The notes under the pieces are model-generated. The model had not been told where the DNA came from and did not search any database. It was given only the letters and a program-made list of their open reading frames with translations. A stretch of 40,726 nucleotides of DNA from Thermoplasmatota archaeon (GTDB lineage: Archaea; Thermoplasmatota; E2; DHVEG-1), in assembly GCA_029762575.1 (NCBI GenBank), contig JARVGL010000006.1, positions 1-40,726 on the forward strand, read 5' to 3'. Within the stretch, counting starts at the first letter, position 1; every line of letters begins with the position of its first letter. A program made the translations under genes and the position numbers. Below, one piece after another: positions 1-9,253 of the stretch.

Positions 1-2
1 AG

Positions 3-695
3 GACGCCATCGTTCAACGTGAATTCAAGAGCAAGAAACATATCGTTGGCTTAGTGACATTTGAAGGAAAGATACAAGTGTTCAAAAGATATGAACCTAG
101 TACCAAGCAAGATATGCAACGGGAATATTTGATCCTCTTATCACAACCTCATAATGTTCCAATGCCCAGTGTATATACAAAGGATGATGACAATCTTCTA
201 TTAGTTCTCCAATATATACCCGGAGAGAATCTTTGTGACCTTGTTAATAGTCCAACGGTCTCAATCAATGAAAAACAACGTCTCATCATACTTCTTGCCC
301 ACTGGTTCATATCATTTCATACCTCTCTTAGAGATGAAAAAGGATACACTATTCGTGGTGATCCACACCTTCGAAATTTCTTATTCACCGATAAGATCTG
401 GGGCCTTGATTTTGAAGAGTCAGGTCTTGGAAAACCAGAAGATGACATTGGAGGACTCTGTGCATCGATTCTTACAACCGACCCTATGTTCACAAAAGAA
501 AAATTCCATCTTAGTCAACTATTCATTAGAGAATATGAGCGAAAAAATAATAGAAATCTAGTGGACATCAATCGATGTATCGGTGTTGCTCTTGATGAGA
601 TCAGCATACAAAGACAGACTCAGAAGGATATCCTTAAAAGATACCAAAAAATGATATGTACTAACAACATTTTTCTCCGAACACCATTACAGTGA
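3..695 (+). CDS. Bud32/RIO/LPS-kinase-like small protein kinase (5' end truncated by the window)
   Basis: ORF 54-695. The frame stays open upstream to the window edge (..DAIVQREFKSKKHIVGL-VTFEGKIQVFKRY). Kinase-like catalytic segment RGDPHLRNFLF...WGLDFEESG resembles HxDxxxxN...DFE. Confidence 0.65.
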   Translation, partial: DAIVQREFKSKKHIVGLVTFEGKIQVFKRYEPSTKQDMQREYLILLSQPHNVPMPSVYTKDDDNLLLVLQYIPGENLCDLVNSPTVSINEKQRLIILLAHWFISFHTSLRDEKGYTIRGDPHLRNFLFTDKIWGLDFEESGLGKPEDDIGGLCASILTTDPMFTKEKFHLSQLFIREYERKNNRNLVDINRCIGVALDEISIQRQTQKDILKRYQKMICTNNIFLRTPLQ

Positions 696-785
696 TTCGA
701 AGGGAACGAACAAGTAGCTCTAAAACTCAAATATAAAATTATTTGATATAAAATATAAATAGGTATAGGAGTATTATACTATTCT

Positions 786-1640
786 ATGATTACAACCTTC
801 AAGAGCTCCTTCAAAGTAAGTCTAGTGCTCATTTGTTTATTGAGTAGCATCCTTCCAGTTTCATCAGCTTTAAACAACGTAGATGCCCTAGCATCATTAA
901 ATGATGTGAGCATCATCGTTAGATCCCACTCAAATGATATCAATGAACAAATTGTTCAGGTCAGCTATAAAACCACTGACGGTATAATCAACGAGCTTAA
1001 GAATAGTCAGACAAGACTTAAGAACCAAGAGATATCTGAACTTGAATATCTCCACGAATTTCTCAGCATATTCCAAACATTTGGTATACTACCTTCAAAT
1101 TTTTCAATAGTCTTCTTTCAGAGACTTGCAGACCAGGCCCAAGGATCAATCCATTCATCACACAATTTGAATTTAGTCCAACGATTTGATCAAATACTGT
1201 ATGAAACATATGAACAGAATAATCAATTTGATAGAGCGATAAATCCATCTATTCATATCGGTCGAGGAACAATTATCGGTTCTGTAAGCTTTGGGAACTA
1301 TCTAGTAAAAAGGATTATCCCATTCAAACCCTATGGTTTCCATGAGGTTTTCTCAAAGAAACTATTCTTAGATTACAACCTTTCATCGGTTTTTTCCTAT
1401 GCCTCCGCTTGCATCTGGACCCCTGGCCCACGAGGGCATCATGTACTCTATAGTTTTTATCCATATCCTGGTTTACAGTCTTTTTCCAAAAACGTCTTTG
1501 TGGACAAAGCAATCGGTGGAATGTATCTGCTTGGAGCCCATATTAGTCTTGAAGCCTTCTCAAACGATGGTAAAAATATACTATTTGACGCTACCATCGG
1601 TGTCTATGGCGCAGATCTTATGATTGGTTTTGGCAGATAG
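786..1640 (+). CDS. Hypothetical secreted protein with N-terminal signal peptide
   Basis: ORF with a hydrophobic N-terminus (VSLVLICLLSSILPVSSA). No recognised family. Confidence 0.6.
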   Translation: MITTFKSSFKVSLVLICLLSSILPVSSALNNVDALASLNDVSIIVRSHSNDINEQIVQVSYKTTDGIINELKNSQTRLKNQEISELEYLHEFLSIFQTFGILPSNFSIVFFQRLADQAQGSIHSSHNLNLVQRFDQILYETYEQNNQFDRAINPSIHIGRGTIIGSVSFGNYLVKRIIPFKPYGFHEVFSKKLFLDYNLSSVFSYASACIWTPGPRGHHVLYSFYPYPGLQSFSKNVFVDKAIGGMYLLGAHISLEAFSNDGKNILFDATIGVYGADLMIGFGR

Positions 1641-1708
1641 ATGCATCAGCTAATCATAAATATATGAAATATCCCTCCAATATCAATACGTTGAACACTG
1701 GTGGGGCA

Positions 1709-1720
1709 ATAATTATATAG
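1709..1720 (+). promoter_or_regulatory. Candidate archaeal TATA box for the AOR cluster
   Basis: AT-rich ataattatatag about 30-40 nt upstream of the ATG at 1750. Confidence 0.4.
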
Positions 1721-1749
1721 AGAGGATTATATCCGACCATTCGATAGAC

Positions 1750-2163
1750 ATGGACAAGGAAAGAATTATACCCTTTGTAGCAATGGCCGTCCTTCTTATC
1801 GGAACCTTTTCAACACTATATGTTCATACAACACATTCAATAGGCATAAACGATGATACTACCATCATCATCAACAAGGTTCACTACGACTTAGATACCA
1901 TTTTTGAAAATTATTTGCCACGTACGATACAGACCGATGACGGAGAATATACTGGGATCGCTTTAGATGAACTCGTCATAAATACAGGGATCTCTTGTCC
2001 TTCATGTCATCAGTATACTCATATTGCGTCTGACGGTTACAAACAAACAGTAAGTTGGAAGGATATGCAACAAGGAGTCTTAAGTAAGGATAAGCGAGTA
2101 TATTTTCCAGATTTAGCCCATTCTTTTTGGGTTCGAGATGTAATTGAGATAGAGGTGAAATAA
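1750..2163 (+). CDS. Membrane-anchored or secreted small oxidoreductase molybdopterin-binding (sulfite-oxidase-fold)-like domain with CPSCH motif
   Basis: N-terminal TM/signal, then I-I-I-N-K...YTGIALDELVINTGI..HIASDGYKQTVSWKDMQ...WVRDVIEIEV, which resembles small stand-alone SUOX-fold proteins. Confidence 0.55.
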   Translation: MDKERIIPFVAMAVLLIGTFSTLYVHTTHSIGINDDTTIIINKVHYDLDTIFENYLPRTIQTDDGEYTGIALDELVINTGISCPSCHQYTHIASDGYKQTVSWKDMQQGVLSKDKRVYFPDLAHSFWVRDVIEIEVK

Positions 2164-2168
2164 GATAT

Positions 2169-2813
2169 ATGAACAAAACAAAACTCTTTGCCGGTATGCT
2201 TGTCTTTGGGTCACTGTGGGGTTTTTCGGAATGTATCATTGGGACCTGGTTTTCTGATCTTGGTCTTCCCAGTGGTATGCTTATGACTGGGATCTTTGCA
2301 ATGGTCTTTCTTGTCATGAGCCGTATGATTTTTCCCTATCATGGTATGCAGATGGGGATGGGTCTCATCGCAGGTGGATTGCGATTGTTCAATCCTTTTG
2401 GTGGTTGTCATATCTGCTCCGCGCTAGCCATCATGGCAGAAGGAATGATATTCGAACTCATCTGGTACCGTATGACGACCTTTGAATTCAAATATCTCAA
2501 CAGCTTGACAAATAGGATAAGCATTGGTATTATCACTGCATATCTTGTCTATGTCGGTGGATACATCATCACTCAAATCCTCACACCCCTCTCATTTGGG
2601 CAATTCTACCCTGAGAACCTTTTATCAATGATGCCTCAATATCTAGCAAGAGGTCTGCCTGTCGCACTCATCGGTGGCATCACTGTGCCAGCGGTCATGG
2701 TAGCCCATACCCTTAAACTTCAAGTAAAAGACCTCTACTACTATCCAGCAACTATAGGGATATCCTGTTTTTGTTGGATTGCTATTATCAGTCATTATAT
2801 TGCACTGATCTGA
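2169..2813 (+). CDS. Polytopic membrane protein with CHIC motif, unknown function
   Basis: 214-aa hydrophobic ORF with several TM segments; GGCHICSALAIMAEG. Tightly spaced after 1750-2163. Confidence 0.65.
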   Translation: MNKTKLFAGMLVFGSLWGFSECIIGTWFSDLGLPSGMLMTGIFAMVFLVMSRMIFPYHGMQMGMGLIAGGLRLFNPFGGCHICSALAIMAEGMIFELIWYRMTTFEFKYLNSLTNRISIGIITAYLVYVGGYIITQILTPLSFGQFYPENLLSMMPQYLARGLPVALIGGITVPAVMVAHTLKLQVKDLYYYPATIGISCFCWIAIISHYIALI

Positions 2814-2824
2814 GAGTGATATAT

Positions 2825-3274
2825 ATGCAAGAAACAAACACAGTAAAAATCCTTAGATTTCATCCAGAGAAATGTATTGGATGTCTCTCTTGCGAGAAAG
2901 CTTGTTCGAAAGTCCATTTCAAAACAGAGGAAGGTGGAGAAAACTCCGCGATCCACATCATAAAAAAGAATGAGACGTTTGAGATGAACGTCTGTGACCA
3001 ACGAGGTCTCTGTCTTGACATGTGTCCCGTTGGTGCATTAGCGCGTAACAAAAAAGGTATTGTGATCCTTGATGTCAAACGATGCATTGGATGCCAAGCA
3101 TGTGTTGCATTCTGTCCAATTAATGCAATGAGGAAATCATCAAAAAGGATCGAACCATTCAAATGTATCTCATGTGGTGCATGTGTCCGCGCATGCCCAG
3201 AGGGCGCACTTGAACTTGTTGAAACACCGATCAAAGATATAAGAAAAGTCGTTTATCATAAACAGGGGGCATAA
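2825..3274 (+). CDS. 4Fe-4S polyferredoxin, likely AOR electron-transfer subunit
   Basis: CIGCLSCEKAC, CDQRGLCLDMCP, CIGCQACVAFCP and CISCGACVRACP cysteine sets. ATG at 2825 preferred over the track start at 2771. Confidence 0.9.
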   Translation: MQETNTVKILRFHPEKCIGCLSCEKACSKVHFKTEEGGENSAIHIIKKNETFEMNVCDQRGLCLDMCPVGALARNKKGIVILDVKRCIGCQACVAFCPINAMRKSSKRIEPFKCISCGACVRACPEGALELVETPIKDIRKVVYHKQGA

Positions 3275-3278
3275 AACA

Positions 3279-5603
3279 ATGGTTGAAGGTCAAATACCCA
3301 TCCAGGAATACCAAACAGGGAATACAAAACATACTTGGAACATTGAGAAGTTACTTTCAGCGCATAAAAAACTCTCCGAGCACTCATATACAAAAGGTAT
3401 CGTTGAAAAAGGATATGCTAACCGAACATTATATGTGAATCTTACCACGGGCGAGATAAAGGAAAAGAACGTCAGTGAAGATATGAAACATCTTTTCACC
3501 GGAGGTAGAGGATTTGGGTTGAAATTATTATGGGATTCTATAAAACCAACCACTCGTTGGAATAGTGAGGAAAATGAACTTATCATCACAACAGGTCCAC
3601 TCTGTGGGATCACCCAATATCCTGGATCTGGTAAATCCTTGTGTCTCACCGTATCCCCTTCCACAAACATCATTTGCGATAGCAATGTTGGTGGTTTTTT
3701 TGGCCCATATCTTAAATTCGCTGGATTTGACGCTCTGGAGATCCAAGGTAAAGCCAAAAAAGACGTCGTTATCGTAATCGATGGGGAAACCGGTACAGTC
3801 TCTATTGAAAGTGCCCCTCTTGAAGAAACGAACTCCCATTTACTCTCAGAACAACTAACCCATATCTATGCGTCTGAGGATTCAGATGTCTCCCGACAAA
3901 AAGTATCGATAGTATCAGCTGGGACAGGAGCAGAGCATAGTTACTGGGGCTGTATGAACTTCTCATTCTATGATATCCGACGTAAAGTTCCACGGTTAAA
4001 ACAAGCTGGTCGCGGTGGGCTTGGCACCGTGCTAAGAGATAAACATGTTAAAGCTATCGTTGTTAAAGTCGAAACCATTGATGGTGTCTCAAATCATCCA
4101 GTAGATCCTGATACCCTTGCAATGGTTGGAACTAAAATTCACCGTGAGATTCGAGACCTTGACCGTTTTCAATGTAACATGAGATCCGTTGGAACTGCGC
4201 ATCTTGCAGAGATCATGGATGCCTATGATCTTCTTCCAACAGAGAACTATCGGTTCGGTAGTTTTCCAAAGGCGCCACGAATCTATTCACCAGAGTTCTA
4301 TAAGCTTTTTACAAAGATAATACCTGATGGCTGCTGGCATGGATGCACCATGGCATGTGCCAAAACAGTTGATGGCTATACCGTTATGACCGGCCCTTAT
4401 AAAGGGCAGAAGGTAACTGTGGACGGACCAGAGTATGAAACCGTTGGATGTGGTTCAAATATGAGCCTTTGGGACCCGTTATGGATCCTTGAGTTCAATT
4501 TCTATTGTGATACCTATGGCATAGATACAATATCTGCAGGTACCGCCATAGCCTATTACATGGAGATGTATGAATATGGTATCCTTAATAAAGAGCGCTG
4601 TGATGGTTTAGAGCTCTGCTTTGGAAACGGAGAAGCTGTTCTAGAATTATTACATCGTATAGCCAAAGGAGATACAGGAGAGTTCATCCAAACCGCTGCA
4701 AAAGGTATCCGTCGCGTCAAGGATTGGTTGAAAAAGAAAAACTGGGGTGAACCATATCTTATCGAAGAATGTGGTATGGAGAGTAAGGGATTGGAATACT
4801 CTGAATATGTGACAAAGGAATCACTCGCAATGCAGGGTGGTTACGGACTGACATTGAAAGGACCCCAGCATGATGAAGCCTGGCTTATCTTTATGGATAT
4901 GGTGAACAACCAGATCCCAACATTTCAGGATAAAGCTGAAGCGCTCCATTATTTCCCTATGTGGAGAACATGGTTTGGTCTCAATGGTCTCTGCAAACTC
5001 CCTTGGAATGACATTGAACCTGAGAACAATGCGGAAACCGATGAACCAGCAAAGGTCCCTGAACATGTACAGAATTATGTTGATCTCTTCACTGCGGTCA
5101 CTGGAGTTAAGGTCGATAAGAACGAGCTTATCAATCAAAGTGAACGATGTTATAACTGGCAACGGGCAACAAACGTCTGGCTAGGACGAGGGACAAGAAA
5201 GGATGATTGGATCCCCTATCGATCCATGGGTCCAGTAACCCCGCTTGAGTACGGCTCTAGGATGCAACGATACGATGATCAGCTTGTGGAAAAACTTGGT
5301 CTGAAAAAAGAGGAGGTAGAGAAGATGTCCATCGAAGAGAGAATCAAAGAGCTCTATAGATACCGACAGGACCAATATCAGAAACTAGCTGATGCAGTCT
5401 ATTACCGCCGTGGATGGACCCCTAATGGGATACCAACCCCTCAAAAAATGAAAAGCCTTGGATTCACAGATAAGAAGATGCTTTCCATGCTTCAAAAGAA
5501 GATCGATGAGGATGAAAAAAACGGTTTGAACAAATGGTGTGGAACATATAGAGGAAAAGAGAAACCACCCTCTGATATACCACGCTACTGGGAAAAATGG
5601 TAA
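3279..5603 (+). CDS. Aldehyde ferredoxin oxidoreductase (AOR) family tungsto/molybdoenzyme
   Basis: N-terminal AOR domain (LFTGGRGFGLKLLWD, TGPLCGITQYPGSGK, GGFFGPYLKFAGFDALEIQGKA), AGRGGLGTVLRDKHVKAIVV, CWHGCTMAC and a later Cys (GLCKLPW). Confidence 0.92.
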   Translation: MVEGQIPIQEYQTGNTKHTWNIEKLLSAHKKLSEHSYTKGIVEKGYANRTLYVNLTTGEIKEKNVSEDMKHLFTGGRGFGLKLLWDSIKPTTRWNSEENELIITTGPLCGITQYPGSGKSLCLTVSPSTNIICDSNVGGFFGPYLKFAGFDALEIQGKAKKDVVIVIDGETGTVSIESAPLEETNSHLLSEQLTHIYASEDSDVSRQKVSIVSAGTGAEHSYWGCMNFSFYDIRRKVPRLKQAGRGGLGTVLRDKHVKAIVVKVETIDGVSNHPVDPDTLAMVGTKIHREIRDLDRFQCNMRSVGTAHLAEIMDAYDLLPTENYRFGSFPKAPRIYSPEFYKLFTKIIPDGCWHGCTMACAKTVDGYTVMTGPYKGQKVTVDGPEYETVGCGSNMSLWDPLWILEFNFYCDTYGIDTISAGTAIAYYMEMYEYGILNKERCDGLELCFGNGEAVLELLHRIAKGDTGEFIQTAAKGIRRVKDWLKKKNWGEPYLIEECGMESKGLEYSEYVTKESLAMQGGYGLTLKGPQHDEAWLIFMDMVNNQIPTFQDKAEALHYFPMWRTWFGLNGLCKLPWNDIEPENNAETDEPAKVPEHVQNYVDLFTAVTGVKVDKNELINQSERCYNWQRATNVWLGRGTRKDDWIPYRSMGPVTPLEYGSRMQRYDDQLVEKLGLKKEEVEKMSIEERIKELYRYRQDQYQKLADAVYYRRGWTPNGIPTPQKMKSLGFTDKKMLSMLQKKIDEDEKNGLNKWCGTYRGKEKPPSDIPRYWEKW

Positions 5604-5610
5604 AAAAGAG

Positions 5611-6204
5611 ATGAATATTGAAGAACAACATCGTCTCTCCACCCGGCTTAAGAATGCTTGTGTAGGCATTGCTGGTGTAGGGGGACTTGGGTCAAATGCA
5701 GCGATAAGTCTGATACGTGCAGGTGTTGGATCCCTCGTCCTTGTTGATCATGATACTGTGGAAGAGAGCAATTTGAATCGACAATATTATTTCACTGATC
5801 AGATAGGGATAAAAAAGGTTGTTGCTTTAAAGGAGAATATTCTACGAATAAATCCACTAGCCTCTCTTGATATCCATTGTGAAAAGCTCAAACCTGGGGC
5901 TATGACCTCATATTTTAAAGATGTCGATGTCATCATCGAAGCTTTAGATAACGCTATAGTAAAGATACAGTTCATTGAAGAGGTCCTTGAGATGCTGCCA
6001 GAAAAGATCATTATCGCAGCATCAGGTGTAGCTGGGTATGGTCATTCCGATCGGATCTGTACTCGGAGAGTTGGGAACCTCTTTGTATGCTATGATGAAA
6101 ACGCTAGGTCGAGTGATGAGGATGTACTTATGGCACCAAAGGTATGCCTTATGGCGAATTGGCAGGCAAACCTTGCTTTAGAGGTCCTTTTAGGTGAAAA
6201 ATGA
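5611..6204 (+). CDS. Short ThiF/MoeB/HesA-like E1 adenylyltransferase
   Basis: GIAGVGGLGSNAAISLIRAGVGSLVLVDHDTVEESNLNRQYYF Rossmann/ATP-binding motif. ATG at 5611 preferred over the track start at 5539, which overlaps the AOR gene. Confidence 0.85.
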   Translation: MNIEEQHRLSTRLKNACVGIAGVGGLGSNAAISLIRAGVGSLVLVDHDTVEESNLNRQYYFTDQIGIKKVVALKENILRINPLASLDIHCEKLKPGAMTSYFKDVDVIIEALDNAIVKIQFIEEVLEMLPEKIIIAASGVAGYGHSDRICTRRVGNLFVCYDENARSSDEDVLMAPKVCLMANWQANLALEVLLGEK

Positions 6205-6404
6205 TGGGTATCACTGTAAATGATAAAGAATATGAGTTCGTTAAAAATGAGACCGTATCAGATCTCTTACAACGCTTACAGTTTCGTTTCCCACTAATCA
6301 TCGTAAGGATCAATGGGGAATTCATCCCAAGAAAGAGCTATGCGGAAACAGTCGTCCCAAAAAATGCAACCATCTCTGTTATCCACATGATCAGTGGAGG
6401 ATAA
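6201..6404 (+). CDS. MoaD/ThiS-family sulfur carrier protein
   Basis: 67 aa beta-grasp-like protein ending in ISGG; overlaps the E1 stop codon by 4 nt. Confidence 0.85.
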   Translation: MMGITVNDKEYEFVKNETVSDLLQRLQFRFPLIIVRINGEFIPRKSYAETVVPKNATISVIHMISGG

Positions 6405-6418
6405 CATACAGCTCCCCT

Positions 6419-6721
6419 TTAGGTTAGTTTCATAGTGCTTAGATAGGTATCCATCTCATCCTTTTGATTTTTTGGTCTTTTTACTACCTCTACCGTATAC
6501 AGTTGTCGGGTGATTAAAATAAAATAATCACCGATAAATCCAAGTGTCAACCCAAAGATGATACCACTTATCAATGCAAGTATCGAATGCAGAAAAAGTA
6601 TTGATAATAAGATAGCGATTCCACATCCAACTGTGGAAGAACATAAATATAATAAGACTGTCCTTGCATTAATTTTCATAGTGACATCAAGTTGTTCAAC
6701 CGCATCTTCCTCCAAAGACAA
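6419..6721 (-). CDS. Small membrane protein, unknown
   Basis: 100-aa ORF with two or more hydrophobic segments. Confidence 0.5.
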   Translation of the reverse strand: MSLEEDAVEQLDVTMKINARTVLLYLCSSTVGCGIAILLSILFLHSILALISGIIFGLTLGFIGDYFILITRQLYTVEVVKRPKNQKDEMDTYLSTMKLT

Positions 6722-6828
6722 CCACCATAGCTTACAACAGCTGACAGATTATATATTTTTTGCTATGATAAAAAATGAATTTAGTGTTAGAAAAAAATGA
6801 AGAAGCTAGAATCCCCCCTCCCTACGGT

Positions 6829-7743
6829 CTACCAGATACTGCTTACGATGGTTACAACCGAGAAACAGGATGCAAACAAGAAATAGGTTAGATACATGAC
6901 AGACCATGCAGCAGTATTCTCAAAGAACCGGCTTGGTTTCTCGTCTTGGACAAGTAACCAAAAGATAACGAACCCAGGGATTGCAAAAAACGTTAGCACC
7001 CAAAACATAGGTTCAATTATTGAGAGATTGATGAACACTGCAATGAGAAGGAACGGGAAAAAGAGGAAGGGTAGAGAGAACAACGCTGCTTTCTTCACCC
7101 CGTATCTATTCACTAGGGTTCTTGTTCCAACAGCTTGATCTGCAACTCTATCTGTAACATCTTTTGTGATGGACCCACCAAAGAGAAATAACCCTGCCAC
7201 ACACCCAATGATCAAAGGTAACGGTTCCAAAACATTTCCAAAGACGCTCCATGAAGCTAATATACCTAAGAATCCTCTTGGAATTGCTATCCATAGTTGA
7301 TTCCACCAGAGGACATCCTTTAACCGAGGGGGGATTGAATAGGTAACGGTGAAAAAAGTAATAGCGAACGTGAAAACAAGAAAGACGATATGCACCATAC
7401 TAGCCAAATAGAGTGCAAAGAGATATAAGACCGCAGCAACACCCCACGCTCCCTTTGGCGAGATAAGACCTTTAGGTATAGGTCGATAGGGTTTTGAAAC
7501 ACAATCCGCTTCTTTATCAGTAGCCTGGTTCAGAGCATTGGACGCACCATTTAGAAGAGCAAGTGAAACACTAGCAGGAAGGATCAATGAAAGAAAAGAA
7601 CTGAAAAAAAAGGAATCAAAGCGATAATAAAAGAAACTTGCACTCATGATACTTGTTGAAACAATCAGCGGGGCTAGAAGGGTGAACGGTCGGATCAAAC
7701 AAAAGACGCCAGCTATCTTTTCTTTTAAGTTTTCTTTAGACAT
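6829..7743 (-). CDS. UbiA-family prenyltransferase
   Basis: NGASNALNQATDKEADCVSKPYRPIPKG (NxxxDxxxD-type motif) and DVTDRVADQAVGTRTL; polytopic. Confidence 0.9.
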   Translation of the reverse strand: MSKENLKEKIAGVFCLIRPFTLLAPLIVSTSIMSASFFYYRFDSFFFSSFLSLILPASVSLALLNGASNALNQATDKEADCVSKPYRPIPKGLISPKGAWGVAAVLYLFALYLASMVHIVFLVFTFAITFFTVTYSIPPRLKDVLWWNQLWIAIPRGFLGILASWSVFGNVLEPLPLIIGCVAGLFLFGGSITKDVTDRVADQAVGTRTLVNRYGVKKAALFSLPFLFFPFLLIAVFINLSIIEPMFWVLTFFAIPGFVIFWLLVQDEKPSRFFENTAAWSVMYLTYFLFASCFSVVTIVSSIW

Positions 7744-7875
7744 ATTCTCTCACCAACACCAGTTCATTTTCTATTTTTCACAATATAAACCTTATTTGAC
7801 AACTGTTATCCTAAAAAGAAAAGAGTTTTTGTATCTCTTCCACCATATCAACAAAACAAAAGATCAGGTGAACCT

Positions 7876-8445
7876 ATGACGACTTTTAGAGGATTCATCG
7901 CAATCGATGTCCCTTTTACTAGCCAATTAAAAGATCTTTACGATGCACTACAGATGGCATCAGCTCAGATTAAACTTGTGGAACCTGAAAACATCCATAT
8001 AACCATAAAATTCCTGGGCGATACACCAGAAGACCACCTTGATACCATAGGGAGAATAATGGAGGAGAGTATACAAACAACCCATCCATTCACCATGACA
8101 CTAAAAGGAACAGGAGTTTTTCCAAATGAGAACTATATCAAAGTCCTCTGGGTTGGTATAGCGCATGCAGAGCCACTCATACCGATCGTAGAGGTCCTTA
8201 ATGAACGATTAAGCACCATAGGATTTAAAAGAGATACTAAACCATTCTCTGCACATCTTACCATTGGACGGATGAGATCATCAAAAGGAAAAGAGGAAAT
8301 ACTAGATATCATACACAATTTTTCTTCAACCCATTTTGCTCAGATACCTGTGGAATCCATTAAATTAAAACAAAGTATCCTTACACCAAACGGACCGATT
8401 TATTCAACTAAAAAGGAAATCATCTTACAACCTAAGGTCAAATGA
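7876..8445 (+). CDS. thpR: RNA 2',3'-cyclic phosphodiesterase (LigT/ThpR)
   Basis: Two HxT motifs: NIHITIKFLGD and SAHLTIGRMRS; RGFIAIDVP start. Confidence 0.93.
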   Translation: MTTFRGFIAIDVPFTSQLKDLYDALQMASAQIKLVEPENIHITIKFLGDTPEDHLDTIGRIMEESIQTTHPFTMTLKGTGVFPNENYIKVLWVGIAHAEPLIPIVEVLNERLSTIGFKRDTKPFSAHLTIGRMRSSKGKEEILDIIHNFSSTHFAQIPVESIKLKQSILTPNGPIYSTKKEIILQPKVK

Positions 8446-8473
8446 AGGTGGTATAATAATCATTGATCTCATA

Positions 8474-9253
8474 TTGTTACTGGGGTTATTTCATCTCATC
8501 CTTTTGATTAGTAGTATCGTTTTTCTCCTCCCCAGATATATCCTAAAGCAACCAATACGACGCATGTGGAGTAATAGTATTGAGCAGATCCCTTGGTTAT
8601 TTCTTATCATCTGTGTCGTCATACTTCATCTCTTCGAAGTCAACATCCTTGATCCCTGGACAACATCTCTTGTAGGAACTGATTATGCATCACTGTTCAT
8701 ATCAATAGAAGGAACCATAGTTGCAAACATCTCTCTTTATTGGAATACCATCTTACTTGCCTTTTTTGTCATCATGTATATCGTTGTCTATCCTTTTATC
8801 CTCTGGTTCAGCACCGTATACTTCTGTATCGATCATCAAAAAAAAGCCCTTCACTCATTATCTATCGGTCTTCTTATCCTATATATTATTTCATTGCCCT
8901 TCTATTTATTCTTCCCTGTAAGTAACGTCTACATCACAAACAACCTTGCGTCATCATTAACCATGATATTTCCACATATCGATCACTTCTTCTATACGAC
9001 GACGACCTCAAATAATTGTTTCCCCTCCCTTCATGTTGGTATGTCCCTTCTCATCTGTTGGTCTGCGAAACAGACAAACAATAAACGATACTACTTTTTC
9101 ACACTCTTCTCCCTAATCTGTGTCATCATCTCTGTGTTCTATCTTGCGATACATTGGATCATCGATGTCATAGGAGGCATACTTGTTGCAACAGCCGCAA
9201 TAATTATCAGTAACACTGTGTTAAAGAAGCGAGACGACCATGAACCAATCTGA
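8474..9253 (+). CDS. PAP2-superfamily membrane phosphatase / inositolphosphotransferase-like
   Basis: Multi-TM ORF with NNCFPSLHVGMS and YLAIHWIIDVIGG (PAP2 core motifs). The start codon is uncertain (TTG 8474 or just upstream). Confidence 0.75.
   Translation: MLLGLFHLILLISSIVFLLPRYILKQPIRRMWSNSIEQIPWLFLIICVVILHLFEVNILDPWTTSLVGTDYASLFISIEGTIVANISLYWNTILLAFFVIMYIVVYPFILWFSTVYFCIDHQKKALHSLSIGLLILYIISLPFYLFFPVSNVYITNNLASSLTMIFPHIDHFFYTTTTSNNCFPSLHVGMSLLICWSAKQTNNKRYYFFTLFSLICVIISVFYLAIHWIIDVIGGILVATAAIIISNTVLKKRDDHEPI

Noticed and set aside
2860-3234. 124-aa minus-strand ORF antisense to the ferredoxin gene
   Set aside because: Fully overlaps a strong ferredoxin CDS; Cys/His-rich content is a shadow of the other strand.
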